Below the pieces are notes generated by a model. The model made no database searches. It saw only the letters and a list, made by a program, of their open reading frames with translations, and was not told the DNA's origin. Positions 56,020 through 64,000 of a stretch of 64,000 nucleotides of DNA are shown piece by piece. Location of the stretch: the NCBI GenBank assembly GCA_003223115.1, contig QHXW01000290.1, forward strand, positions 1 to 64,000. The letters run 5' to 3'. The translations under genes and the position numbers were made by a program. The DNA comes from Acidobacteriota bacterium (lineage in GTDB: Bacteria; Acidobacteriota; Terriglobia; Bryobacterales; Bryobacteraceae). The first letter of the stretch is position 1, and every line of letters begins with the position of its first letter.

Positions 56020-57290
56020 CAAGCGCCCTCCCGCAAGATTGCAGCCGGCTCGAGTGAAAGAGCGCGCCTCAGCGGCTGCGCGGCGCCTGCCAGCGCCACG
56101 GCCACGGCCACCACCAGCACCAATGGGATGAGCAAAGCCGGCGCCTGGGCTTCGACGCCAAAGACGCTGCGGCTCACCCAGCCCGACAGTTCCCAGCCGG
56201 CAAGCGCGCCCACCAGACCGCCCACCGCGCCCTGAATTGCAATTTCGGCTCCCAACATCGCGACAATCAGCGCGCTTCCCGCGCCGGTAGCCTGCATGAT
56301 GGCGATCTCGTAACGGCGCTCGAGCACCGTAGTGGCCATCACGCTCCACACCGTGAGCGCGGCGGTGGCCATCGCCGCGAGTGAGATGAGCAGCATCAGA
56401 CCGCGCACCTTGCCGAGCACCCGGCCTTCGTTGTCCGCCACACGCCGGATGGGACGAGCCACAGCCATCGGTAGTACTTCTTCAATTTGATGCGCGATGG
56501 AGCTGATGTACGGCGTGCAGGACCAGCGTTCATATTCGGCCGGTGTCATTCGTTTCGGGTCCCGACGCGCGAAGGCATCTTCGGGTTTGGTGAGCGCACC
56601 GATTTCGATGGCGTCCACGTGCCCGGCGCGTCCAGTCAACCGCTCCAAAACTTCGAGGCGCACGAACAGACGATCATCTTCTTCGCTGCCGGTCGAAATG
56701 ATTCCCATCACTTTGAAAAGCTCGCCGAAAATCGGGACGGTGGAACCAGGTTGCAGGTCGAATCGCCGGGCCAACGCTGCGCCGGCCATGCCCTCAGCCG
56801 AGCGATCGTCAGCGCGCGGATCGCTGATCCATTGTCCCTGGACTTTCCAGGCTGAGTTCAGCACATGCAAACCAGTCATGATGGAGCTTCCATCGGGCAC
56901 GCGCAACTTGCGCTCGAACCACGCTCCTTCGAGCACTATTTCCCGGCCATTGAGCAGCGTTTGTGCGCGTAAAGAGGGCGCAATCGCGGTGATGTTCAAC
57001 TGCCAGAAAATGGATTTGATTTTTGGGATCTGCGCTAACGGGATGGATTCGTCTGTGGCGGTGGGTTGGTAGCTGATGCCGCCAATCTCGACGGGCAGCG
57101 ATGCGGATTTGGGGGTGACGAGAAGGTTTGCGCCGAGCCTGCGCAGCTCATGATTGACACGGTCGCCCACCTCGAGCATGGCGCCCAGCATGGCCGTGGC
57201 TACGGCGGACCCCAGTGCGACCGCCCCCATCGCCATGAGTTTCCTCCGCGGCGAACGGCGGGCCGACTGCGCGACGAATCTCAGGAACAA
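56019..57290 (-). CDS. FtsX/MacB-type ABC permease, iron system subunit 1
   Basis: 423 residues from a TTG at 57290 with GGGAG eight bases upstream; no ATG fits. The plan is one N-terminal helix (KLMAMGAVALGSAVATAMLG), a large periplasmic domain with HELRRLGANLLVTPKSASLP and MTGLHVLNSAWKVQGQWISD, and three C-terminal helices with TTVLERRYEIAIMQATGAGS, the ATPase contact. The periplasmic region is longer than in subunit 2. The pair probably forms a heterodimer that works on a periplasmic or membrane step of iron uptake rather than ion transport. Confidence 0.88.
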   Translation of the reverse strand: MFLRFVAQSARRSPRRKLMAMGAVALGSAVATAMLGAMLEVGDRVNHELRRLGANLLVTPKSASLPVEIGGISYQPTATDESIPLAQIPKIKSIFWQLNITAIAPSLRAQTLLNGREIVLEGAWFERKLRVPDGSSIMTGLHVLNSAWKVQGQWISDPRADDRSAEGMAGAALARRFDLQPGSTVPIFGELFKVMGIISTGSEEDDRLFVRLEVLERLTGRAGHVDAIEIGALTKPEDAFARRDPKRMTPAEYERWSCTPYISSIAHQIEEVLPMAVARPIRRVADNEGRVLGKVRGLMLLISLAAMATAALTVWSVMATTVLERRYEIAIMQATGAGSALIVAMLGAEIAIQGAVGGLVGALAGWELSGWVSRSVFGVEAQAPALLIPLVLVVAVAVALAGAAQPLRRALSLEPAAILREGA

Positions 57291-57291
57291 T

Positions 57292-58554
57292 TCAACGACT
57301 CCCGCCGCTAAAATACCGGGAACCCGCCTGCAATTTTTCGGTGCGGATCACGAGTTGGCCATCAGCTACGGTTGACTCGAGCGGAACTGGATTACAGCCG
57401 CCCTCGGAGCCGATGGTGGGGATGTTGATGGCCGACGCGCAATTCCTGCAAATCAAGTTCGGGCCTTTCTGGTAATAACCCTGGCTGCCGCAAATCTGGC
57501 AGGCATCGAAAGCCACGGCCAGGGTCTGGTCGGAACGACGGATCACGATGATGCGAATGCTGGCGCCTTCGGATTGAATCACGAAGCGGTGCAGCGCGCC
57601 GTCGCTCACGGTATCCACCGGAATTCGCGCCAAGCCGTCCGTGATGACCACGGCCTGAGCTGTCGAAAGGCTGGTAGCCGACTTCGCATAGATATACTCG
57701 GCCGTGATGGTCACCATGAACAGCGCCGCCGCCGAGCAGGACGCCGCCATCCAGAGCCGCTCGCGGCGGGCCGTCCAGCGCATTTTGCGCAATGCTGAGC
57801 CCTCGAGATTCCCTGCGTCCGGCGTGCGACGGTTGCGCCATTCAAACAGGACCATGGTGGCAACCAGCGCCAGAATAGTCACGAAGAAAAAGACATCGTT
57901 GCGCACGATGGGACCAATCAGAGCCATCTCTTCGCTGCTCGCGGGCAGCACCCCCGCTTCGGAAAGCTCGTGCAGGCCAGTGATGGCGAGCTGAAAAACC
58001 ACCACCAACAGAATGGCCGTGGTGATACGGAAAAAGCTGCGCAGGTTGATGCGGATGGTGCCCCTCACGAAGCTGACGCCAAACAGCACCGCGAGTCCCA
58101 GGCCCAATACCGTTCCCAGGAGTGCCATGATTCCAGAGGTGTCGAACCGCAACCCGTTGAGCATGAGGACAGTTTCCACGCCCTCGCGGAAAACCATCAG
58201 AAAAACGAACAGGAATATGCCCCAGCGGGAGGCGTCACTGCGAGTTTCTTGTTGCAACCGAGTTTCAATCTGGCCTTTGAGCGCTTTGGCGTGCCGGTTC
58301 ATCCAGACCACCATGGAGAGCACAAATACCGCGCTCACCACCAGCAGCCAGCCCTCGTAGCGATCCTGGTTGACGTTGACTAGCGCCAGCGGAATAGCCA
58401 CCAAAAAGCTTGCAAACACGGCAGCTACGAAGGCGCGGTAAACCGAAGAGAGCAGATCGCGGCGGTCAATTTTTTTCAGATACGCGATGGCGATGGCGAC
58501 CACCAGGGCCGCTTCCACACCCTCACGCAACGCGATGATGAAGGTTTGCAGCAT
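57292..58554 (-). CDS. FTR1 iron permease fused to a DUF2318 iron-sulphur/cysteine domain
   Basis: 420 residues. FTR1 has two REXXE motifs, REGVE at 10-14 and at 123-127 (MVFREGVETVL), and about seven membrane helices. After about 290 comes a periplasmic DUF2318 domain with C352, C355 (ACQICGSQGYY), C369, C372 (LICRNCASAINIP) and C387. In Campylobacter the two parts are separate genes (Cj1658 and Cj1660), and fusion is common in other bacteria. The permease imports iron, and DUF2318 probably handles redox. It starts the transcript; the TACAAT and operator-like palindrome lie directly upstream. Confidence 0.93.
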   Translation of the reverse strand: MLQTFIIALREGVEAALVVAIAIAYLKKIDRRDLLSSVYRAFVAAVFASFLVAIPLALVNVNQDRYEGWLLVVSAVFVLSMVVWMNRHAKALKGQIETRLQQETRSDASRWGIFLFVFLMVFREGVETVLMLNGLRFDTSGIMALLGTVLGLGLAVLFGVSFVRGTIRINLRSFFRITTAILLVVVFQLAITGLHELSEAGVLPASSEEMALIGPIVRNDVFFFVTILALVATMVLFEWRNRRTPDAGNLEGSALRKMRWTARRERLWMAASCSAAALFMVTITAEYIYAKSATSLSTAQAVVITDGLARIPVDTVSDGALHRFVIQSEGASIRIIVIRRSDQTLAVAFDACQICGSQGYYQKGPNLICRNCASAINIPTIGSEGGCNPVPLESTVADGQLVIRTEKLQAGSRYFSGGSR

Positions 58555-58555
58555 A

Positions 58556-58582
58556 GCAACTCAGTTGCAACTAGCTATTGTA
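58556..58582 (-). promoter_or_regulatory. Promoter -10 and palindrome before the FTR1 operon
   Basis: On the minus strand TACAAT (58582-58577) lies 22 bases before the ATG. Between them is a perfect palindrome GCAACT-C-AGTTGC (58556-58568) overlapping a second one, AGTTGCAACT (58563-58572). This is a plausible operator for an iron- or manganese-responsive repressor; it does not match the Fur or DtxR consensus. No good -35 is seen. Confidence 0.45.
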
Positions 58583-58757
58583 CAGCACGGCGGCCAAATC
58601 CCGTGAGGCCGGCCGCAAACTGTCCGGAAATGGGATTTGGGTTCGTTTTTTTCGGTTCGTTTCTCAAAATCAGTTTTCGCGGCGGCAGCAAGGGGCGGGG
58701 GAACGAGACAACGGGAACGAGACCCCGCCAGCACCATTATGCATGATGGATTTGGGT

Positions 58758-58850
58758 TTACTCGGATCTTTTGGATTTGAAGCCGCGGTCGGCGAGGTAG
58801 TAGTGTGGACGGCCGGAATGACCACCAGGGAGAGCACCATCGAGGCCGCT
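58758..58850 (-). pseudogene. 3'-end relic of an RND efflux permease gene
   Basis: The minus strand carries GAGCACCATCG-side sequence that parallels the last 25 codons of the RND permease at 60460: it would read VVIPAVH, then after a 2-base duplication YYLADRGFKSKRSE and a stop (TAA at 58760-58758). The intact gene ends VVTPAVHYYIADRGFKLK. Similarity stops after about 58850. It is either a relic of a former neighbour copy or a duplicated end. Confidence 0.7.
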
Positions 58851-58922
58851 CACTTTGGCTTCGCCAGAACGCTTCCGGAAACCGGTCCCCGATAAATTTC
58901 CTTGAGACCTAATTCTTGAGGC

Positions 58923-60431
58923 CTAATTTATGCTCGACCGTATCTCGCTCTGAAGGCAAGAGCGCGTAATGCCGGGCGCCGGCGGTTCTGTCGAAAGCTC
59001 TACCCAGGTCCAGTTCCCCACATACGCGTAAAAGCGCAATGCCGGCTGGAGTTGCCAGGAGCCGCCAATGCGCGTAACCGGGGCATTCTCTTGGCGATCG
59101 GCGGCCAGGCGGTCGGCAATCGTTCGCGTGTCAGCGTCGTACTTCCAAACCAGGAAATGCCGCGTGTTGCATTCACTGGCGTACTGAAGAATGAAGATCA
59201 AGGCCAGAATGTACGCAGCCATCGAAGCCACGCGCATCCGTCCTGGAACATTCCTCCACTCGTGCGCCAGCCCGGCCAACGCCAGCCCAGCCAACGGGGG
59301 GAAGTAAATCCCCGTCCGGTCGGCAGGCTTGTCGAGCACGAAATGGATCAACAGCAAAAAGATGGCCGAAAACGCAGCCGCGCCCCCTGGCAAGATTAAC
59401 ACGAGATTACGGCGCAGAATACCCAATACCAAAGCGGCAGCCAGAACCAGCGGAGCGATTCCGAATGCAATGACGTCCGTCCACCTGTGTACCCAGTGCT
59501 GGTTGAGTAATGGACCCGAATGATCGAACGAGGACTCGGCCAAACTGCGCAGACTCGCGCCGATGCTGCCCGCGCCCGTGTAAAAGTCTTGTGAACGCAT
59601 GTCCTCGATTGGCGCAAGATTCAAAAACAAAAAGGCGATCACAACGGCGGGAATCGCAAACACGACAGAGGGCCGTACGCGCGAGCCGGCGTGTTAATCA
59701 GGTCGCGGGGCAACTTTCTTCTTCTTCCGTTTAACTCGCCGGCGGGCGGCTGGGTCACAGGCTCGCGCCGTCGCAGGATGAGAAACGCGGCGATTGCCGC
59801 GAGAGCCGCCGCCGGAAGCACAAACACCAGGTTGGCTGTGACTGAAAGTGCCAACGCGGCGCCGGCCAGCATCGTGCGCCTGGATGAACCCGGCTGTATG
59901 GATTCGTCGAGCAACAGCACCGCTGAAATCATCCACAGCGCCAGCGCCATCCCATACCTGCGCGCAGCCACCATGAAATCCAGCACCAACGGATTCAAGG
60001 CCAGCAGGCAGACGGCAAGCAACATCGTAAATCCATCGCCAAAGGCCACCGCGTAAACCTGTAGCACGCAAAAAAGTACAGCGCCGCTCCGGCCAGTGCG
60101 GGTAACCGCAGGGACCATTGCGAAACTCCGAAAATCGATCTGGAAAGCCGCGCGAGTATCGTGTTCAAAAATGATGGTTCGGCGAGTAAAAATGAAATAT
60201 CTGGCTCGCCGGCGCCAGGATATACAACTACCAGGTCAATGCCTCGTCGTGCACGATCGACTGGCTGAAGGCCCGGAAGACACAGACAGCGAACAGCATT
60301 ATCAAAAAGGCCTGGGCGGCAACCTGGTAGTATTTCCGCGGCATTGTGCTGAACATTGTCGCAGAATGCTGCGCCGGGATTCTCAGGTGGATGCGACCAA
60401 CGCGGTCAGATCTGATTGCATTCCGCCGCAA
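58923..60431 (-). pseudogene. Glycosyltransferase (GT39/ArnT-like) broken by nonsense and frameshifts
   Basis: Three pieces in different frames make one protein. First, FLIMLFAVCVFRAFSQS and IVHDEALTW, a typical dolichyl-phosphate-mannose mannosyltransferase-like start. It stops at TAG (60230-60228), where a glutamine is expected, and a second frame gives LYILAPASQIFHFYSPNHH. After TTTTT a third gives LNTILARLSRSIFG. The 60118-59639 frame has LALNPLVLDFMVAARRYGMA, and the 59663-58923 frame has a long membrane segment to a C-terminal tail. At least one stop and several frameshifts are present. It should not be functional. Confidence 0.75.
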
Positions 60432-60459
60432 CGCGCGAGTGCCCTTGAACCGATTCTGA

Positions 60460-63400
60460 TCATTTCAACTTGAAACCGCGGTCGGCGATGTAATAGTGCA
60501 CGGCGGGGGTGACCACCAGGGAGAGCACCATCGACGCCAGAATGCCGCCAATCACGGCGATGGCGAGTGGTTGGAGCATTTGCGACCCGGTGCCCCAGGC
60601 CAGCGCGAGGGGAACCATGCCGGCGACGGTGGCGAGCGCGGTCATCATGATAGGACGCAGCCGCCGCTCACCGGCATCGATCATGCTCTGCTCGGCGGCA
60701 ACGCCCTCGGCACGAAATTTCTGATCGGCGTCGAGCAGCAGAATGCCGTTTTTGGCGACAATGCCGATCACCATGATGAGCCCCATGAACGACGAAATAT
60801 TAAAGGTGGTGCGCGTGACCAGCAGCGTCAGAAAAACGCCGGACGTCGAGAGCAGGGCCGAGGCCACGACCGCGGCCGGAGCGGCGAAGCTTCCGAATTC
60901 AAAGAGTAGCACGATGAACACCAGCAGCACCGCCAGGACCAGGACAAAAACCAGATCGCGGAAGGAGCGCTGCTGCTCTTCGTAAGCTCCGCCGTATTCC
61001 ACGCGTATGGCTGGCGGCAAGTGCAGTCCGGCGACTGTTTTTTGGACGTCCGCCATACCGCCGCCCAGGTCCCGGCCTTCCAGGCGGCCGGTGACGGTCA
61101 CATCGCGCTGCAAGTTCTCGCGGCGAATTTCCGTCTGGCCAGGAATATCGACGACGGTCGCGAGCGCGCCGAGCGTCCCAATTTTTCCTGTGGAGCTGAC
61201 CAGCAGCGTGTTACGAATGGCCTCCATCGACGAGCGCGTATTTTGTGGAAAGCGCACGCGAATCGTGTAAGAGCGATCGTTCACCACGACGGGCGTGGAC
61301 GCGAGCTCTCCCTGCATGATGGCGCTGGCATCCAGCTCGATTTCCTGCGGTGTGAACCCGCCGCGCGCTGCCACCGCCGGGTCCACTTGAAACACCGTTG
61401 CCGGCCCGCTAATGGTGTTATCGATGCCGTTGAGCACGTCCACGACGCCGGGAATTTTCTTGATAGCATCACCCACGCGCGGCCCCCATTCGCGCAAAAT
61501 GGCGGGATCCTGCGAAAACAGCTTGATGGCGATGGGCTCGGGCGCGCTGGTTAGATCGCCGATCATGTCCTGCAGCAACTGGATAAACTGCACCTGCAGC
61601 ATGGGCTCCTGTTTGGTGATCTTTTCGCGGACGTCGGCGATGACTTCGTCGCCGCTGCGGCTCCGGTCGCGCTTGAGCTTCACCGAAATGTCGCCCGTAT
61701 TGGCTTCGGTCACAGTAGCCAGGCCGAGTTGCAGGCCCGTGCGCCGGGAGGTGCTAGCCACTTCGGGCGTTGTGCGCAGAATACGCTCGACTGCTGATAC
61801 CACGCGGTTAGTCTCCGCGAGCGAAGAGCCCGCGGGCATGATGTAATCCACGATGAAGCCGCCTTCATCCATTTGTGGCAACAGATCGGACCCCAAACTG
61901 CGATAGCAAAGATACGAGGCACCGATCAAGACGACTGTTAGAACCACCAGCAAAACCGGGTGTTCGAGACTCCCGCGCAGCACCCGCTCATAGGTCCGCA
62001 TGATGCGCGGCGGCAGGCCGTGCTGTTCTTCGCCCTGCCCTTTGGCGCGCTTGCGTATGAAGTAATGACTTAACGTCGGAGTCCAGGACAGGGCCAGCGC
62101 GAGCGAGGTGATCAATGCCACTGCGACGGTAATGGCGAGCGCACGAAAAAATGTGCCCGTCACGCCGGTAATCGAAATCAAGGGCAGGAACACCACGATG
62201 GGCGTAATGGTCGAGCCGAGGAGCGGCACGCGGATCTCGCGGATGGCCTTGGTGATGGCCTCTGCGCGCGACTGGCCGGTGTCGCGGTGCGTGACGATAT
62301 TTTCCACCACCACAATGGCGTCATCAATGACCAGGCCGACCGCCGCTGCCAGACCGCCAAGCGTCATCAGGTTGAAGCTTTCGCCCAGAACACGCAACGC
62401 GATGAAGGTGACGGCAATGGTCACGGGAATCACCAGGCCTGCAACCAGCGAGGTGCCCCAGTCGCGAAGGAACACCACCATGATGAACGACGCCAGCACC
62501 AGGCCAATGAGAATGGCGTCGCGCACGCTCTTGATGGAATCGTTCACGATTTCCGATTGATCGTAGAACGGCAGCAACTCCACGCCTCGCGGCAGAGTCT
62601 TGCGAACGCGCTCCACTTCGGCGTGCACGGCATTCGCCACCATCACCGTGTTGCTGTCCGGTTGGCGATAGATATTCAGCAGGACAGCGGGCTTCTGGTT
62701 GGCCGTAACAATTGTGTAGACGGGTTTGACCGATGGAGAAACGCCGGCGATGTCGCCGATGTGGATGGGAGCGCCGGCCGGCGTGGTCTTGACGACGATG
62801 GCGGAGATCTCGGCAGGAGTGCGCGCCTGCCCGCTCACCAGGCTCAGAACCAACTGGTGATTATTCTCGATCAGTCCGGGAGAATCGATGAGATTCCCGC
62901 GGCCGATGGCGTCCAGCAGGTTCGGAATGGTGATGGAGGTCTCCAACAGTTTCACCGGATCCGGTTGAATCTCGAATTCGGGTTCCTGCCCGCCTTGCAC
63001 CACAATGGTCGAGACCCCCGCGGTGCGGTTCAGCCGCGGCTTAATCTCGTAGGTGGCCATTTCCCAGATCCTGGTCTGCGGCACGGTATCTGACGTAAGG
63101 CTGTAACCGATGATCGGGAAGGCGGCGAAAGTGAGCCGGTTGGCGGTCACCTTGGCAGTGGGCGGCAGCGTGGCCTGGACGCGTGCGAGCGCCGCATTGA
63201 CCAGCTCGAGCGTCTGAAACATGTCCACTTTCCAGGAGAAGAAAAGATCGATTTCGACCGAACCGCGGCTGGTGATGGACAACACGCGGTCGAGGCCTTG
63301 CACAGTATTCACGGCCTCTTCAATGGGCCGCGTGACCGTCACCAGCATTTGCTCGATGGGCGCCACCCCGTTGTCGACACCGATGACGATGCGCGGAAAG

Positions 63401-63561
63401 CTGGTTTCCGGAAAGACAGAGACCGGGACGGTCAAGGCCAGATAAACGCCCAGAGCGACGAGCGTGAGGATCACGAAGATGATGGGCTTGCCGTGACAGG
63501 CAGTCCAATGTTCGCTTTGAGGCTCGGTGGTGGCGGGCGGTCGAGTGGAGACGTCGCTCAT
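60460..63561 (-). CDS. RND efflux transporter permease subunit
   Basis: 1033 residues, full family length, with 12 membrane helices and two large periplasmic loops. The GLVIDDAIVVVENIVTHRD motif in helix 4 contains the paired aspartates used for proton coupling in the drug-type (HAE1/AcrB) pumps, in contrast to CzcA-type. Residues RPIEEAVNTVQGLDRVLSIT and the C-terminal VVTPAVHYYIADRGFKLK are typical. It acts with the adjacent membrane-fusion protein; the outer-membrane partner is not in the window. The start overlaps the membrane fusion gene by four bases (ATGA). Confidence 0.93.
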   Translation of the reverse strand: MSDVSTRPPATTEPQSEHWTACHGKPIIFVILTLVALGVYLALTVPVSVFPETSFPRIVIGVDNGVAPIEQMLVTVTRPIEEAVNTVQGLDRVLSITSRGSVEIDLFFSWKVDMFQTLELVNAALARVQATLPPTAKVTANRLTFAAFPIIGYSLTSDTVPQTRIWEMATYEIKPRLNRTAGVSTIVVQGGQEPEFEIQPDPVKLLETSITIPNLLDAIGRGNLIDSPGLIENNHQLVLSLVSGQARTPAEISAIVVKTTPAGAPIHIGDIAGVSPSVKPVYTIVTANQKPAVLLNIYRQPDSNTVMVANAVHAEVERVRKTLPRGVELLPFYDQSEIVNDSIKSVRDAILIGLVLASFIMVVFLRDWGTSLVAGLVIPVTIAVTFIALRVLGESFNLMTLGGLAAAVGLVIDDAIVVVENIVTHRDTGQSRAEAITKAIREIRVPLLGSTITPIVVFLPLISITGVTGTFFRALAITVAVALITSLALALSWTPTLSHYFIRKRAKGQGEEQHGLPPRIMRTYERVLRGSLEHPVLLVVLTVVLIGASYLCYRSLGSDLLPQMDEGGFIVDYIMPAGSSLAETNRVVSAVERILRTTPEVASTSRRTGLQLGLATVTEANTGDISVKLKRDRSRSGDEVIADVREKITKQEPMLQVQFIQLLQDMIGDLTSAPEPIAIKLFSQDPAILREWGPRVGDAIKKIPGVVDVLNGIDNTISGPATVFQVDPAVAARGGFTPQEIELDASAIMQGELASTPVVVNDRSYTIRVRFPQNTRSSMEAIRNTLLVSSTGKIGTLGALATVVDIPGQTEIRRENLQRDVTVTGRLEGRDLGGGMADVQKTVAGLHLPPAIRVEYGGAYEEQQRSFRDLVFVLVLAVLLVFIVLLFEFGSFAAPAAVVASALLSTSGVFLTLLVTRTTFNISSFMGLIMVIGIVAKNGILLLDADQKFRAEGVAAEQSMIDAGERRLRPIMMTALATVAGMVPLALAWGTGSQMLQPLAIAVIGGILASMVLSLVVTPAVHYYIADRGFKLK

Positions 63562-64000
63562 TTTTCGTCCGGCTTCTGTTCGCCACCCGGTTTTTCGCTG
63601 GCGGCCGGCTTTTCGTCCTCGGCGGGTTTTTGGCCAGGCTTCTCAATGCGCACCTTGTTGCCATCTTCCAGACCAACGCCGCCCACGATGATGACTTTCT
63701 CTTCTGGCTTGACGCCGCTCAGGATCTGCACTTTGTCAGGCTCACGAACGCCGACCTCGACTTTTCTTTCGTGCGCCACCGAATCGGCTCCGACCACCAT
63801 CAGGACCGTTTCGCCTTCGGCCGAGGGAAGTAGAGCGGCCGGTGGAACGATGATGGCGTTGGTCAAAGTCTCGGCCACGATCGAGGTATGCACGGAGACG
63901 CCGGGCTTCAAGTGTCCCCCCGGGTTGGCCATCTGAACCCAGACTTGCAGAGTGGTGCTGTTGGCGTCGACAGCCGGACTGACTACGATGACTTTCCCGG
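63558..64000 (-). CDS. RND membrane-fusion (periplasmic adaptor) protein, C-terminal part (partial)
   Basis: The coding frame runs off the right edge, so only the C-terminal 147 codons are seen. They include VWVQMANPGGHLKPGVSVHT, IIVPPAALLPSAEGETVLMV, VGVREPDKVQILSGVKPEEK and VIIVGGVGLEDGNKVRIEKP, the usual HlyD/AcrA beta-barrel and membrane-proximal domains. A tail of Pro, Glu and Lys (KPAEDEKPAASEKPGGEQKP) ends the protein and is unlike most adaptors. The stop overlaps the RND permease start (ATGA), so the two form one transcript. Confidence 0.9.
   Translation of the reverse strand, partial: GKVIVVSPAVDANSTTLQVWVQMANPGGHLKPGVSVHTSIVAETLTNAIIVPPAALLPSAEGETVLMVVGADSVAHERKVEVGVREPDKVQILSGVKPEEKVIIVGGVGLEDGNKVRIEKPGQKPAEDEKPAASEKPGGEQKPDEK

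Overview
The window is about 60% G+C, has no rRNA, tRNA or CRISPR that I can find, and reads as chromosomal DNA of a soil-type Gram-negative bacterium. I place it, with moderate confidence, in the Acidobacteriota (Solibacter/Bryobacter-like). The reasons are exported Tat-tagged enzymes, two DUF1080 sugar-hydrolase-like proteins, GH88 and GH42-like glycosidases, PIG-L and amidohydrolase genes, YtrA-type GntR regulators, a one-anchor succinate dehydrogenase, and short hairpin repeats between genes. The attribution rests on recognised families and not on a marker gene.

Layout. 1-4.3 kb: the end of a PIG-L-like protein, a Tat-exported SelA-like PLP enzyme, then a GntR regulator followed by a wrecked ABC transporter with a piece of dnaA inside it. 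4.3-10.8 kb (minus): recO-glyQ-glyS-ppdK, tightly spaced. 11.2-14.0 kb: a small zinc-metalloprotease-like protein facing an ECF sigma operon (sigma, membrane partner, DUF4252 protein, exported protein). 14.2-19.1 kb: O-methyltransferase, an M48-like membrane protein that has lost a zinc histidine, GH88 hydrolase and a CCC1/VIT1 transporter. 19.1-22.6 kb: a GMC oxidoreductase module with a gluconate-dehydrogenase-subunit-3-like protein, an intact five-haem cytochrome and a decayed cytochrome. 22.6-24.4 kb: GntR plus stomatin/slipin. 24.4-38.4 kb: accessory exported enzymes (two DUF1080, M28 peptidase, two amidohydrolases, a Tat-tagged DegT-family protein), APC permease, DUF58, a TonB-dependent receptor overlapping DUF58, a cyclophilin and a 580-base repeat cluster. 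38.4-44.2 kb: a DCC-lipase maturation factor fusion facing sdhCAB. 44.3-46.9 kb: GH42-like protein. 47.0-51.4 kb (minus): mlaE-mlaF-mlaD-hpnK-like-rsmI. 51.4-53.7 kb: P1 peptidase, RidA, thioredoxin reductase.

53.8-58.6 kb (minus) holds the most interesting module: an FTR1 iron permease fused to a DUF2318 redox domain, two FtsX/MacB-type permeases, and an ABC ATPase whose C-terminus is a DtxR/MntR-like metal-sensing domain. The four genes are packed with overlaps of 1-4 bases or a one-base gap. This matches the gene content of the Campylobacter Cj1658-Cj1665 type iron system, without P19 in the window, and adds a metal sensor built into the ATPase. 58.7-60.5 kb holds two relics (the 3' end of an RND pump gene and a broken glycosyltransferase). 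60.5 kb to the end is an RND pump and its membrane-fusion partner, cut by the window edge.

Gene decay is frequent: five or six broken loci, often next to intact genes of related function. Some frameshifts lie in short homopolymers, so assembly error cannot be excluded for those.
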